A stretch of DNA of 44,358 bases, from NCBI GenBank assembly GCA_964361655.1, contig CAYIBD010000001.1, positions 1-44,358 on the forward strand, in the 5' to 3' direction. The notes beneath the pieces were generated by a model. It did not search any database. It had not been told where the DNA came from and saw only the letters and a program-made list of their open reading frames with translations. Positions 23,609-30,691 of this stretch are shown here, one piece after another. This DNA comes from CAYIBD01 sp964361655 (GTDB lineage Bacteria > Patescibacteriota > Minisyncoccia > Sungbacterales > SURF-37). The position numbers and the translations under genes are program-made. The first letter of the stretch is position 1, and each line of letters begins with the position of its first letter.

Positions 23609-23804
23609 GGACTCCTCAACGGTAATCCTCTGCCAGTTGAGGAGCTCCAACGGTTCTGTTACCATGAACCCCATTGCTTGCCCGGTAGCGGGTTTTGACA
23701 CCGTCGCGGCGCCTTGGTGCATTCCCCTATGGTAGGAGAGCATTTGCATAGGCACAAGGGAAACAGCGTTTATCCGCAATGGGTTATAGGAATAGGACGA
23801 CGCC

Positions 23805-24773
23805 ATGGTTGAACGAAAAAAGGCCTTCATCACCGGTATCACCGGTCAAGACGGTTCGTATATGGCCGAACTCCTTTTAGCCAAGGGCTACGAAGTCCAT
23901 GGGTTTGTGCGCTGGTCGGCGAACAACAACACCAGCCGAATTCAACACCTGATTGATCAAAAAGCCATCATCGTCCACCGCGGCGATGTGAATGATGCGG
24001 CGCGAATCGAAGCCGTGGTCGGGCAGGTTCGGCCGCACGAAATCTACCACCTCGCAGCGCAGTCGCACGTTGGCGTCAGTTTCAGCCAGCCGGAATACAC
24101 CTTCCAGGTTACCGGGCTTTCCACCGTGCGCTTTCTTGAGGCCATTCGAAGAATCGATCCAAGGATTAAGTTCTACCAAGCTTCCTCAAGCGAGCTTTTC
24201 GGCAACGTGCCGCCGCCGCAGAACGAAGCGACTCCTTTTCAGCCCGAGAGCCCCTACGGCATTGCCAAGCTCGCTGCCTACCACGCGACGCGCCTGTACC
24301 GAGAGGCCTACGGAATTTTTGCCGTGAACGGCATCCTATTCAATCACGAGAGCCCCCGCCGAGGGGAGGAGTTTGTAACGAGAAAGATCACCATGGCACT
24401 CCCTCGCATTAAGGCCGGCAGACAGAACGAAGTTGTCCTCGGCAATCTCGATGCGCGGCGCGACTGGGGCTATGCCCCAGAGTACATGGAGGCCGTTTGG
24501 GGCATGATGCAGTATCCGCGCCCCGAGGATTTTGTCATTGCCACTGGCGAATCGCACTCAATACATGAGTTCATTGAACAGGCCTTTGGCTATGCCGGGC
24601 TTGATTGGCGGGGTCATATCCGCTCTGATCCGGCCGAGCTCCGGCCCCGAGACGTGAACACCTTGATCGGGGATGCCTCCAAGGCTAAGCGCCTCCTTGG
24701 CTGGGAGCCGAAGACTAAGTTCTCGGAGCTGGTGCGCCTCATGGTGGACGCGGATCTTGGTGGAGCGGTCTAG
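23805..24773 (+). CDS. gmd: GDP-mannose 4,6-dehydratase
   Basis: 322 residues, the usual length. Extended-SDR nucleotide site AFITGITGQDGSYMAELLLA, NNNTSRIQHL for GDP-mannose contacts, YHLAAQSHVGVSF, catalytic SSSELFGNV and SPYGIAKLAAYH (Tyr-x3-Lys), FNHESPRRGEEFVTRKI and DARRDWGYAPEY are all diagnostic for GMD. It converts GDP-D-mannose to GDP-4-keto-6-deoxy-D-mannose in the cytosol. The next gene is a His-containing DegT-fold protein that may act on this product, with an RmlD-like reductase after that. It follows a divergent intergenic region; no convincing -35 is visible. Confidence 0.95.
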   Translation: MVERKKAFITGITGQDGSYMAELLLAKGYEVHGFVRWSANNNTSRIQHLIDQKAIIVHRGDVNDAARIEAVVGQVRPHEIYHLAAQSHVGVSFSQPEYTFQVTGLSTVRFLEAIRRIDPRIKFYQASSSELFGNVPPPQNEATPFQPESPYGIAKLAAYHATRLYREAYGIFAVNGILFNHESPRRGEEFVTRKITMALPRIKAGRQNEVVLGNLDARRDWGYAPEYMEAVWGMMQYPRPEDFVIATGESHSIHEFIEQAFGYAGLDWRGHIRSDPAELRPRDVNTLIGDASKAKRLLGWEPKTKFSELVRLMVDADLGGAV

Positions 24774-24783
24774 ACGCCCAGCT

Positions 24784-26013
24784 ATGGCTCGATTGCGACG
24801 CCGCAAAAACCAAATCGGCTTTGGCGGTACGCTTATCACCCCCCTTCACCGCCGCTACGTGAATCAGGTCCTTAGCTCCGGCCGGCTCAGCTACGGCCCG
24901 TTCTTGAAGCGGTTTGAGCGCGAGTTTGCGGCGTTGCATAACCGTCGTTTTGCCGTCTCCGCAAACTCCGGCACCTCGGCCCTCCAGGTGGCTATCCACG
25001 CCCTGAAAGACCTCGATGGTTGGAAGGACGGCGATGAGATCCTCGTCCCGGCTATCACGTTCATTGCCAGCTCAAACGCCATCTTGCATAACCGCCTGCG
25101 GCCGGTGTTCGTGGACGTTGATCCGCGGACCTACCACATCAATCCCACGGAGATCGAAAAACATATCACCAGGCGAACGCGCGCCATTATGCCGGTGCAC
25201 CTCTTTGGGGTCTCGGCCGACATGCGGCCGATCGTCCGGATCGCCCGCCGCCGCAAGCTCCGGCTGATCGAGGATTCCAGCCAGGCGATGCTGGTTCGTT
25301 ATCGCGGCAAGCCGGTTGGGTCAGCCGGCGATATTGCCTGCTACTCCACCTACGTTCCCCACCTGGCTTCGACCGGTGTTGGCGGCATGGCCTTGAGCGA
25401 CGATCCCAAGATCGCGATTGCGCTCCGCAGCTTGACCTGCCACGGCCGGGATAACATTTACCTTGCCGCGGATGATGATCGGGGGTTAACCGGCCGGGCA
25501 CTCGAAGAGGTTGTCCGGCGTCGCTTCAACTTCGTTACTGTCGGTTATAGTTACCGGCTGACCGAACTCGAAGGGGCGCTCGGCGTGGCCGAGCTGGCCC
25601 GTATCAAACGAAACATTGCCATTCGCCAGCGGAACGCCGGTAAGCTCCTGGTAGGGCTCCGGCCGTACCAGGCCTTTCTCCAGCTCCCGTGGTGGCCGCC
25701 GCACTCGGAGCATGCCTTCATGCTCTTTCCGATCGTGGTCAAGGCAAAGAAATTCAGCCGCGATGACATCACGAACTGGCTTGAACAATGGAATGTGGAG
25801 ACCCGGCCGCTCTTCCCGCTGCTGAACCAGCCCGTGTATAGGAAGCTCTTCGGCAATCTTGAGCCCCGCTACCCAGTGGCAACCTGGGTCCGTAAGAACG
25901 GCTTCATCATCGGCTGCCACACCGAGTTGAAGCCGGCTGACATTGACTATATGCTAGCGGTCTTCCGAGAGTTCTTTCGCAAGCGAGGGCTGGCAGCAGA
26001 GCAACCCAAATGA
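24784..26013 (+). CDS. DegT-fold PLP protein with His in place of the Schiff-base Lys (3-dehydrase-like)
   Basis: 409 residues, DegT/DnrJ/EryC1/StrS family. Typical stretches are SANSGTSALQVAIHALKDL, DEILVPAITFIASSNAIL, PVFVDVDP, IMPVHLFGVSADM and LIEDSSQAM (Asp164 contacts the PLP ring nitrogen). Where aminotransferases have SFYxxKxxxxGEGG, this protein has STYVPHLASTGVGG, with His193 at the lysine position. Known enzymes with this His (ColD and the CDP-sugar 3-dehydrase E1) remove the C3 hydroxyl instead of transaminating. It lies 10 bases after gmd, whose product is the ColD substrate, so a GDP-3,6-dideoxyhexose route is a reasonable inference. Start is ATG 24784; earlier in-frame codons lie inside gmd. 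The alternative is a non-catalytic or different PLP role. Confidence 0.82.
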   Translation: MARLRRRKNQIGFGGTLITPLHRRYVNQVLSSGRLSYGPFLKRFEREFAALHNRRFAVSANSGTSALQVAIHALKDLDGWKDGDEILVPAITFIASSNAILHNRLRPVFVDVDPRTYHINPTEIEKHITRRTRAIMPVHLFGVSADMRPIVRIARRRKLRLIEDSSQAMLVRYRGKPVGSAGDIACYSTYVPHLASTGVGGMALSDDPKIAIALRSLTCHGRDNIYLAADDDRGLTGRALEEVVRRRFNFVTVGYSYRLTELEGALGVAELARIKRNIAIRQRNAGKLLVGLRPYQAFLQLPWWPPHSEHAFMLFPIVVKAKKFSRDDITNWLEQWNVETRPLFPLLNQPVYRKLFGNLEPRYPVATWVRKNGFIIGCHTELKPADIDYMLAVFREFFRKRGLAAEQPK

Positions 26014-26111
26014 ATCGCTTCGGTAACCGCACCGCCCGTTTCGACTTGCGAAGCGAGGCGAGCAGAGGCGCGGTATCTTAGCCCGCTATCATCAAAGAGG
26101 CGTTCATCCTC

Positions 26112-26203
26112 CCACGGCTGGAAAGTCGTGGAGGCATGGGAGCATCGTCGCGAAAGCGAATTACGATGAGGCCACGCCCGGAAGGGTGTGGAGGGTTCAA
26201 ATC
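26112..26203 (+). ncRNA. structured RNA element: three GNRA hairpins, possible IS200/IS605 right-end or omega-RNA remnant
   Basis: Hairpin 1 has an 8-pair stem 26112-26119/26124-26131 with loop GGAA. Hairpin 2 has CATCGT/ACGATG (26143-26148/26163-26168) with an inner CGC-GAAA-GCG. Hairpin 3 has an 8-pair stem 26172-26179/26184-26191 with loop GGAA. Hairpins 1 and 3 are related copies (CCACG...GGAA...GTGGAGG) whose differences are compensatory: G-U to C-G, U-A to C-G, G-C to G-U. It ends in GGGTTCAAATC, which recalls right ends of IS200/IS605-type elements. No tnpA or tnpB is seen nearby. The structure is seen in the sequence; the identity is inference. Confidence 0.45.
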
Positions 26204-26205
26204 AC

Positions 26206-27093
26206 ATGAGAAAGCGTCGCGTCTTGGTTCTGGGGGCTTCGGGCATGCTGGGGCAGGAGTTCACCCATGCCCTTGCCCACCACGAGCGTTTTACGGCCAT
26301 TGCCTGCGATCGGAGGCGGGCTGATGTTACGAACCTTGCCATGCTCCGGCGCGTCATGCGAGCGACGCGACCTGACGTGGTCATCAACTGCGCGGCCGAG
26401 ATTGATGTTGATTGGTGCGAGGCGCATCCGCTCGAGGCCTGGCGGACGAATGCCCTTGGCCCCGGCAATGCCCTCCGCGCGCTTGCCGATACCGGCCATA
26501 CCCGATCGGTCTTCGTCCAGATCAGCACCGCCTATGTTTTTGGCAATGACAAAAATGCCTTTGCCGAGGATGACCTCCCCCATCCGGTGAACGTCTACGG
26601 CTCCTCAAAGCTCGGTGGCGAGGCCATTGCCGCTGCTGAAGCCAACGCGGCCGGCATTCCGTATCTCATCGTCCGCACCGCTTGGCTCTATTCGCATTTT
26701 CGGAAAACATTCATTGATCACCTGGCAGGAGAACTCCTCGCGGGCAAGACGTGCGTCGCGTTTAGCGATCAATTCGGGCTCCCGGTGTGGACGCGGGATT
26801 TTGTGCGAGGCACGATCCGCCTCCTCCATCGCCGGCGCGTCGAGAGCGGAATCTACCACGCCGTCTCCGGTTCCCGCCGCCGGGTCAGCCGTTACGATAT
26901 TGCACGCGTCGTTGCCGGGGCCCTTTCCTGTGACCGGCGATTGGTTCGACCGGGGCGGAAGCGCACTATTCTCCGCGTGCCGCGTCCGAAGAGTGCCTTC
27001 CTCATTAATACCAGAGGACTCCCCATGCCAGGATGGCAGGCATCGCTCCGGCAGTATATGCGGGAGCGGTACTATCCCAAGAGATCGTCATGA
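26206..27093 (+). CDS. RmlD-like nucleotide-sugar 4-ketoreductase
   Basis: 295 residues. The Rossmann site is VLVLGASGMLGQEFTHALAH; DVVINCAAEIDVDWCEAHP, QISTAYVFGND and NVYGSSKLGGEAI (Tyr-x3-Lys) follow the dTDP-4-dehydrorhamnose reductase (RmlD) pattern. WTRDFVRGTIRLL is also characteristic. No other dTDP-rhamnose gene is present, but gmd and the DegT-fold dehydrase lie directly upstream, so reduction of a GDP-4-keto-deoxyhexose is the more likely job. Start chosen at ATG 26206 with GGAGGG 10 bases upstream; a GTG at 26188 is possible but sits within the third RNA hairpin. Its stop overlaps the next start as ATGA. Confidence 0.85.
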   Translation: MRKRRVLVLGASGMLGQEFTHALAHHERFTAIACDRRRADVTNLAMLRRVMRATRPDVVINCAAEIDVDWCEAHPLEAWRTNALGPGNALRALADTGHTRSVFVQISTAYVFGNDKNAFAEDDLPHPVNVYGSSKLGGEAIAAAEANAAGIPYLIVRTAWLYSHFRKTFIDHLAGELLAGKTCVAFSDQFGLPVWTRDFVRGTIRLLHRRRVESGIYHAVSGSRRRVSRYDIARVVAGALSCDRRLVRPGRKRTILRVPRPKSAFLINTRGLPMPGWQASLRQYMRERYYPKRSS

Positions 27094-28301
27094 AGATCGC
27101 CATGATTGTACGGCGCTTGGACGTAAAAGGCGGCACCCAGCGCCAGGCCCTATCGCTGGCCCAAGAGCTCCTCCGGAGGGGGCAGGAGATCAGCCTCTAC
27201 ACCTTTGCTTATGATCGAGAGCGCTGCTACCCCGATCTCCTCGAAGGGCTCCGGGTGGTTGCGCTCGATCGCGAGAGCCACCGGGATCGCGATAGCTATA
27301 TTTTCTTGGGGCGGGCATCGGGCCGCAGCCGGGAGAACCGCATGGCCCGCGAGCTTGCGCGCCGCATTGATCCTGGCATAGACCTTCTCCATCCCCATGA
27401 CACCGTTGCCCATCGCGTGGCCTATTTCTTCAAGCGTGACGTCCGGGAGGTTCCGTCGGTGTGGCAGATGAATGACCTTGCGTCCTCGCGGTTTGTCTGG
27501 CGACGGGCCGAAGCGTTCGGCGCCCCTCGGCCGCCGCCCTCGAGGCGCTTTCGCGCCTGGGTTAGCGATTGGTACGAGCGGGTGCGCTTCATCCGTGCCC
27601 AGGATGCGATCACCGTGCTGGATCATTTCAACCGAAACCTCTTGAAGGAGTATTTCGGCCGGGATGGCATCGTGGTCAGGAGCGGCCTTGACGTTGAAAA
27701 ATTCCCGTATCGCGAGCGCCACGGGATCGCAGGCAAACGCATCCGCATCCTTACCACCGGCATCCTCTTTCCGCATCGGCGCTTCGATGACGCCATTTTG
27801 GCTCTCAAGATCCTCCGCGATGAATGGGGCTATGATCCGTTGCTCACCATCATCGGCGATACGTCAGCCAGCCCCGCCTACTTCGAGAAACTGAAGCAGC
27901 TCGTATCGGAGCTCGACCTTGACGGCCGCGTGACGTTTGCGGGCGAAGTTTCGGACGAAGCACTTCTCGAGGCTTATCATTCCCACGACGTCTTTATCTT
28001 CCCCAATGAGCTTCAGACCTGGGGGCTGGCGGTGTTTGAAGCCATGGCCACCGGCCTTCCGGTCATCGTCTCGCGCGGGGCGGGCGCCCACGAGGTGCTG
28101 ACGGATTGCAAGAACGCCATTCTGGTCAAGCCCCGCGATCCCATGAATATCGGCCGGGCCATCCGGGCGTTTGCCGCCGACCCCAACCTCTATCAAGCGA
28201 TCTCGAGGGGAGGCGCTCTTTACGTGCGGGGGAACATCTCGTGGCAGCGCTACGCCGATGGGATGGTTGAGGTGTTTGGCCGCGCGCTCAAAAGAGGATG
28301 A
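27090..28301 (+). CDS. GT4-family glycosyltransferase
   Basis: 403 residues; ATG 27090 overlaps the preceding stop. N-terminal IAMIVRRLDVKGGTQRQALS is the GT4 glycine-rich loop and helix (KGGTQR). The donor half has RILTTGILFPHRRFDDAILA, LDLDGRVTFAGEVSDEALLE, FPNELQTWGLAVFEAMATGL and PVIVSRGAGAHEVL. The E-x7-E motif is altered: LQTWGLAVFEAM has Leu-Gln where an acidic residue is usual and keeps the second Glu. Acts in the cytosol on an unknown acceptor. The following gene overlaps by 4 bases. Confidence 0.85.
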   Translation: MKIAMIVRRLDVKGGTQRQALSLAQELLRRGQEISLYTFAYDRERCYPDLLEGLRVVALDRESHRDRDSYIFLGRASGRSRENRMARELARRIDPGIDLLHPHDTVAHRVAYFFKRDVREVPSVWQMNDLASSRFVWRRAEAFGAPRPPPSRRFRAWVSDWYERVRFIRAQDAITVLDHFNRNLLKEYFGRDGIVVRSGLDVEKFPYRERHGIAGKRIRILTTGILFPHRRFDDAILALKILRDEWGYDPLLTIIGDTSASPAYFEKLKQLVSELDLDGRVTFAGEVSDEALLEAYHSHDVFIFPNELQTWGLAVFEAMATGLPVIVSRGAGAHEVLTDCKNAILVKPRDPMNIGRAIRAFAADPNLYQAISRGGALYVRGNISWQRYADGMVEVFGRALKRG

Positions 28302-29620
28302 AAACGATTTTCATTACCAGCTTTCATGGTTTGATTTCGCGGAATATTCTCGCTACCCCAGTCCTGGGGCGGCTGCTCGCCCGAAGTGACGTAGGCGTTA
28401 TTTTGCTGGTGCCCGAGCCGAAGAAGCTCTTCTTTGCGAGCGAATTTCTGCACCCGCGGATTTATATTTCGGGCGTGGCAGAGTCGGTTACGCGGAGCGA
28501 CCGATTCTCCCGTTATCTTGCATTTTCGCTCGTGAAGACCCGATCCCTGGCGATCAAGCGGAAGACCGAGCTTCGCGGCAGCGGCGCGTGGCTAGCGGCA
28601 CTGCTCGGGGGGCGAGCCGGGGCCATGGCCGCTGCCAGGTGGCTGGATCGCCGCTTCACGCCCCGCGATCGCTTCGGCCCGGTTCTCGATCGCTACCGCC
28701 CCAATCTCGTCTTTGCTGCCGATGTCCAGAACGAGAATGACGTCCGCCTCATGCACGAGGCCCGAGACCGCGGCATCCCCGTTGTCGGCATGGTGAGATC
28801 ATGGGACAACCTTGCGGCCAAAGGCATGATCCGCATTACGCCGGATGCCCTCATCGTCAATAACGAGATCATCCGCGATGAGGCCGTGCGCTATAGCGCC
28901 ATTCCAGCCGAGAAGATCCGCGTCGTCGGCATTCCCCACTACGATCGCTACCTGACCGAGCCGCGCTCCAGCCGCGAAGAATTCTTCCGGCGGATTAGCG
29001 GCGATCCTTCCAAGCGCCTCATTCTCTATGCGCCCACCGGCGATCGCTACCTGGGCGAGAACACGGTGGATCGCGAGGTGATTGAGCTCATTGTCGCGGC
29101 CATGCCTTCGGATTGTCAGCTCCTCGTTCGATTGCCGCCCATGGACGCGGTGAGCGGCGTCCCCAAAGAGGGCAAGGGACGCCTGATCTTTGATCGGCCC
29201 CGCGCTTCGTTCCTTGACGTCCGGAACACCGAGCTCACCGCCGAGGCCGACCGGCATCTGGCCGACACCCTCTCCTACGCCGACCTCGTCATTGCCGGGC
29301 CATCGACCATGGCGGTAGACGCGGCTTTCTTCAATAAGCCGGTCATCCTCGTAGGTTTTGATGGCAAGCGTGAGCGGCCGTACTATGAGAGTGTGGCGCG
29401 CTACTTTGATTACGAACACTGGCAGCCGGTCTTATCTTCTGGCGGCGTGCGTCTCGTTCGGAACGCAGGAGAATTCCAGGACTGGATTCAGCGCTACCTT
29501 GCCGACAGCGAAATCGACGCGAGCGGTCGGCGGGCCATTGCGCTCGCCCAATGCTGGCGTTTAGACGCCGCCTCGAGCCAGCGGCTGGCCGACATCCTTC
29601 TTTCGTTCCTGCCCACATGA
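28298..29620 (+). CDS. GT-B-fold protein of the CDP-glycerol glycerophosphotransferase-like type
   Basis: 440 residues. Two Rossmann halves: an N-terminal one with IFITSFHGLISRNILATPVL, and a C-terminal one starting around KIRVVGIPHYDRY and RLILYAPTGDRYLGENTV. It ends in LSYADLVIAGPSTMAVDAAF followed by NKPVILVGFDG, the segment that contacts phosphate or nucleotide in CDP-glycerol glycerophosphotransferase and UDP-GlcNAc 2-epimerase-like proteins. GMVRSWDNLAAKG matches the SWDNLTTKG block of a surface-carbohydrate transferase group. It shares the GPSTM/VSTTL motif type with the gene at 30692. Likely transfers a sugar or polyol phosphate to the growing glycan. Exact reaction unknown. Flanking genes overlap it by 4 bases on both sides. 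Confidence 0.68.
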   Translation: MKTIFITSFHGLISRNILATPVLGRLLARSDVGVILLVPEPKKLFFASEFLHPRIYISGVAESVTRSDRFSRYLAFSLVKTRSLAIKRKTELRGSGAWLAALLGGRAGAMAAARWLDRRFTPRDRFGPVLDRYRPNLVFAADVQNENDVRLMHEARDRGIPVVGMVRSWDNLAAKGMIRITPDALIVNNEIIRDEAVRYSAIPAEKIRVVGIPHYDRYLTEPRSSREEFFRRISGDPSKRLILYAPTGDRYLGENTVDREVIELIVAAMPSDCQLLVRLPPMDAVSGVPKEGKGRLIFDRPRASFLDVRNTELTAEADRHLADTLSYADLVIAGPSTMAVDAAFFNKPVILVGFDGKRERPYYESVARYFDYEHWQPVLSSGGVRLVRNAGEFQDWIQRYLADSEIDASGRRAIALAQCWRLDAASSQRLADILLSFLPT

Positions 29621-30576
29621 TGCAAGCGAAGAAACCGAAGACCGACTTCTGGCATCGGCAAGCCGAGCGGCTGTGGCATGGCTACCACCGCCTGATGCGC
29701 ACCTGGCCGATTTGGTACTACGTCCTCAATCGTTCTTCCCGTGAAGTTTGGAGACGCCATCAGCCGGCGATCGGTGCGGTTGCGCATGCGCTTATCGCTC
29801 GGTTAGAGCGGGACGGCATTGCCGTAGTTCCGCTCGGCGAGCTCTTCGAAGATCCGCTGCTACTCTCTCGACTGCAAGCGATCACACGTGAACGGCAGGG
29901 AAGTGCGGCACTCCCCGATGCCGTATCCCCTCGGCCCGAGGGCGAAACCGAGAAGGACGTCGAGAAGCGTTTCATGCGCTACCTCTGGGGGGGAGGCGGG
30001 ACATATCCCGTGATTGATCTTGAGGACCCTTTCATTCAGTTTGCCCTCGACGAGCGCACCCTCGGTATCATTGCCGCCTACCTCGGCTCCGCCCCCAAGC
30101 TCCAGGGCTTCTCACTTCAGGAGACGCGCATTGTCCCGGCGGGAAGTCCCTCCTACCTCTCCCAGCGCTGGCACCGCGATCCGGATGATAAGAAGCTTGT
30201 TAAGGCGTTCCTGTACCTCTCCGATGTCCTGGACGAGGGGGCCGGACCTTTCATGTATGTGAAGTACTCACATTTTGGCGGGCGGTGGCGGAACCTCTAC
30301 CCCCAGCGGCCGCCGGTTGGCCGCTATCCGCCGTCTGGTGCGGTGGAAGCCGCAGTGTCGGGAGATGACATCCGGGTCTGCCTGGGGCGTGCCGGCACCT
30401 TGATTTTCTGCGATACCTCCGGCCTCCATCGCGGCGGCTACAGCACCTCGAGCCGGCGCCTCATGTTCGTGGCCGGCTTTGTCAGCGCGGCCTCACGCTT
30501 TCAGGCCAACTACCGCCGACCGCCGGGGCTAGCCCTGGCCGGACTCTCGCCCCTGGCCCGCCACGCGCTCGGATGA
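29617..30576 (+). CDS. phytanoyl-CoA dioxygenase-like Fe(II)/2-oxoglutarate oxygenase (copy 3)
   Basis: 319 residues from ATG 29617, which overlaps the preceding stop (a second ATG follows directly). Metal ligands are in SQRWHRDPDDKKLVKAFLYL (H186, D188) and FCDTSGLHRGGY (H271). The intervening GAGPFMYVKYSH and GGRWRNLYPQ match the tandem copies at 20637 and 21548; NLYPQ/ALYPQ links it more closely to copy 2. Being placed in a separate glycan operon from the other two, it may act on a different sugar in the same polymer. All three copies keep their catalytic residues. Substrate unknown. Confidence 0.8.
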   Translation: MMQAKKPKTDFWHRQAERLWHGYHRLMRTWPIWYYVLNRSSREVWRRHQPAIGAVAHALIARLERDGIAVVPLGELFEDPLLLSRLQAITRERQGSAALPDAVSPRPEGETEKDVEKRFMRYLWGGGGTYPVIDLEDPFIQFALDERTLGIIAAYLGSAPKLQGFSLQETRIVPAGSPSYLSQRWHRDPDDKKLVKAFLYLSDVLDEGAGPFMYVKYSHFGGRWRNLYPQRPPVGRYPPSGAVEAAVSGDDIRVCLGRAGTLIFCDTSGLHRGGYSTSSRRLMFVAGFVSAASRFQANYRRPPGLALAGLSPLARHALG

Positions 30577-30623
30577 CGCGGAAACGCGCCCGGGCGGCGC
30601 TGGGTAGCAAACAGTGGGCATTC

Positions 30624-30677
30624 ACCCCGTTACAACTCCCGGGCTGTAACGAGGTAAGGGCCGGGTTGTAACGGGGT
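30624..30677. repeat. intergenic inverted repeat with three GTTACA/TGTAAC elements
   Basis: ACCCCGTTACAACTCCCGG (from 30624) pairs with CCGGGTTGTAACGGGGT (30661-30677) apart from a 2-base bulge. An additional TGTAACG at 30645-30651 can pair with the left CGTTACA instead, giving a shorter competing hairpin. No T-run follows on either strand. It lies 14 bases before the next ATG (30692) and could be a regulatory switch or an operator. Confidence 0.6.
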
Positions 30678-30691
30678 TCACGCCTGATCAT

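Noticed and set aside
22664..23698. Long plus-strand open frame (344 codons) opposite the methyltransferase
   Set aside because: The minus-strand frame has SAM motif I and zinc knuckles; the plus frame has no recognisable motif and is a GC-rich antisense shadow.
26192..26203. tRNA-like T-loop GGTTCAAATC
   Set aside because: The 5-base T-stem does not pair, and no acceptor, D or anticodon arms can be found around it.
26136..26324. Small open frame spanning the structured RNA and the RmlD-like start
   Set aside because: It overlaps the well-supported RmlD-like gene out of frame and its predicted protein has no motif; the hairpins explain the region better.
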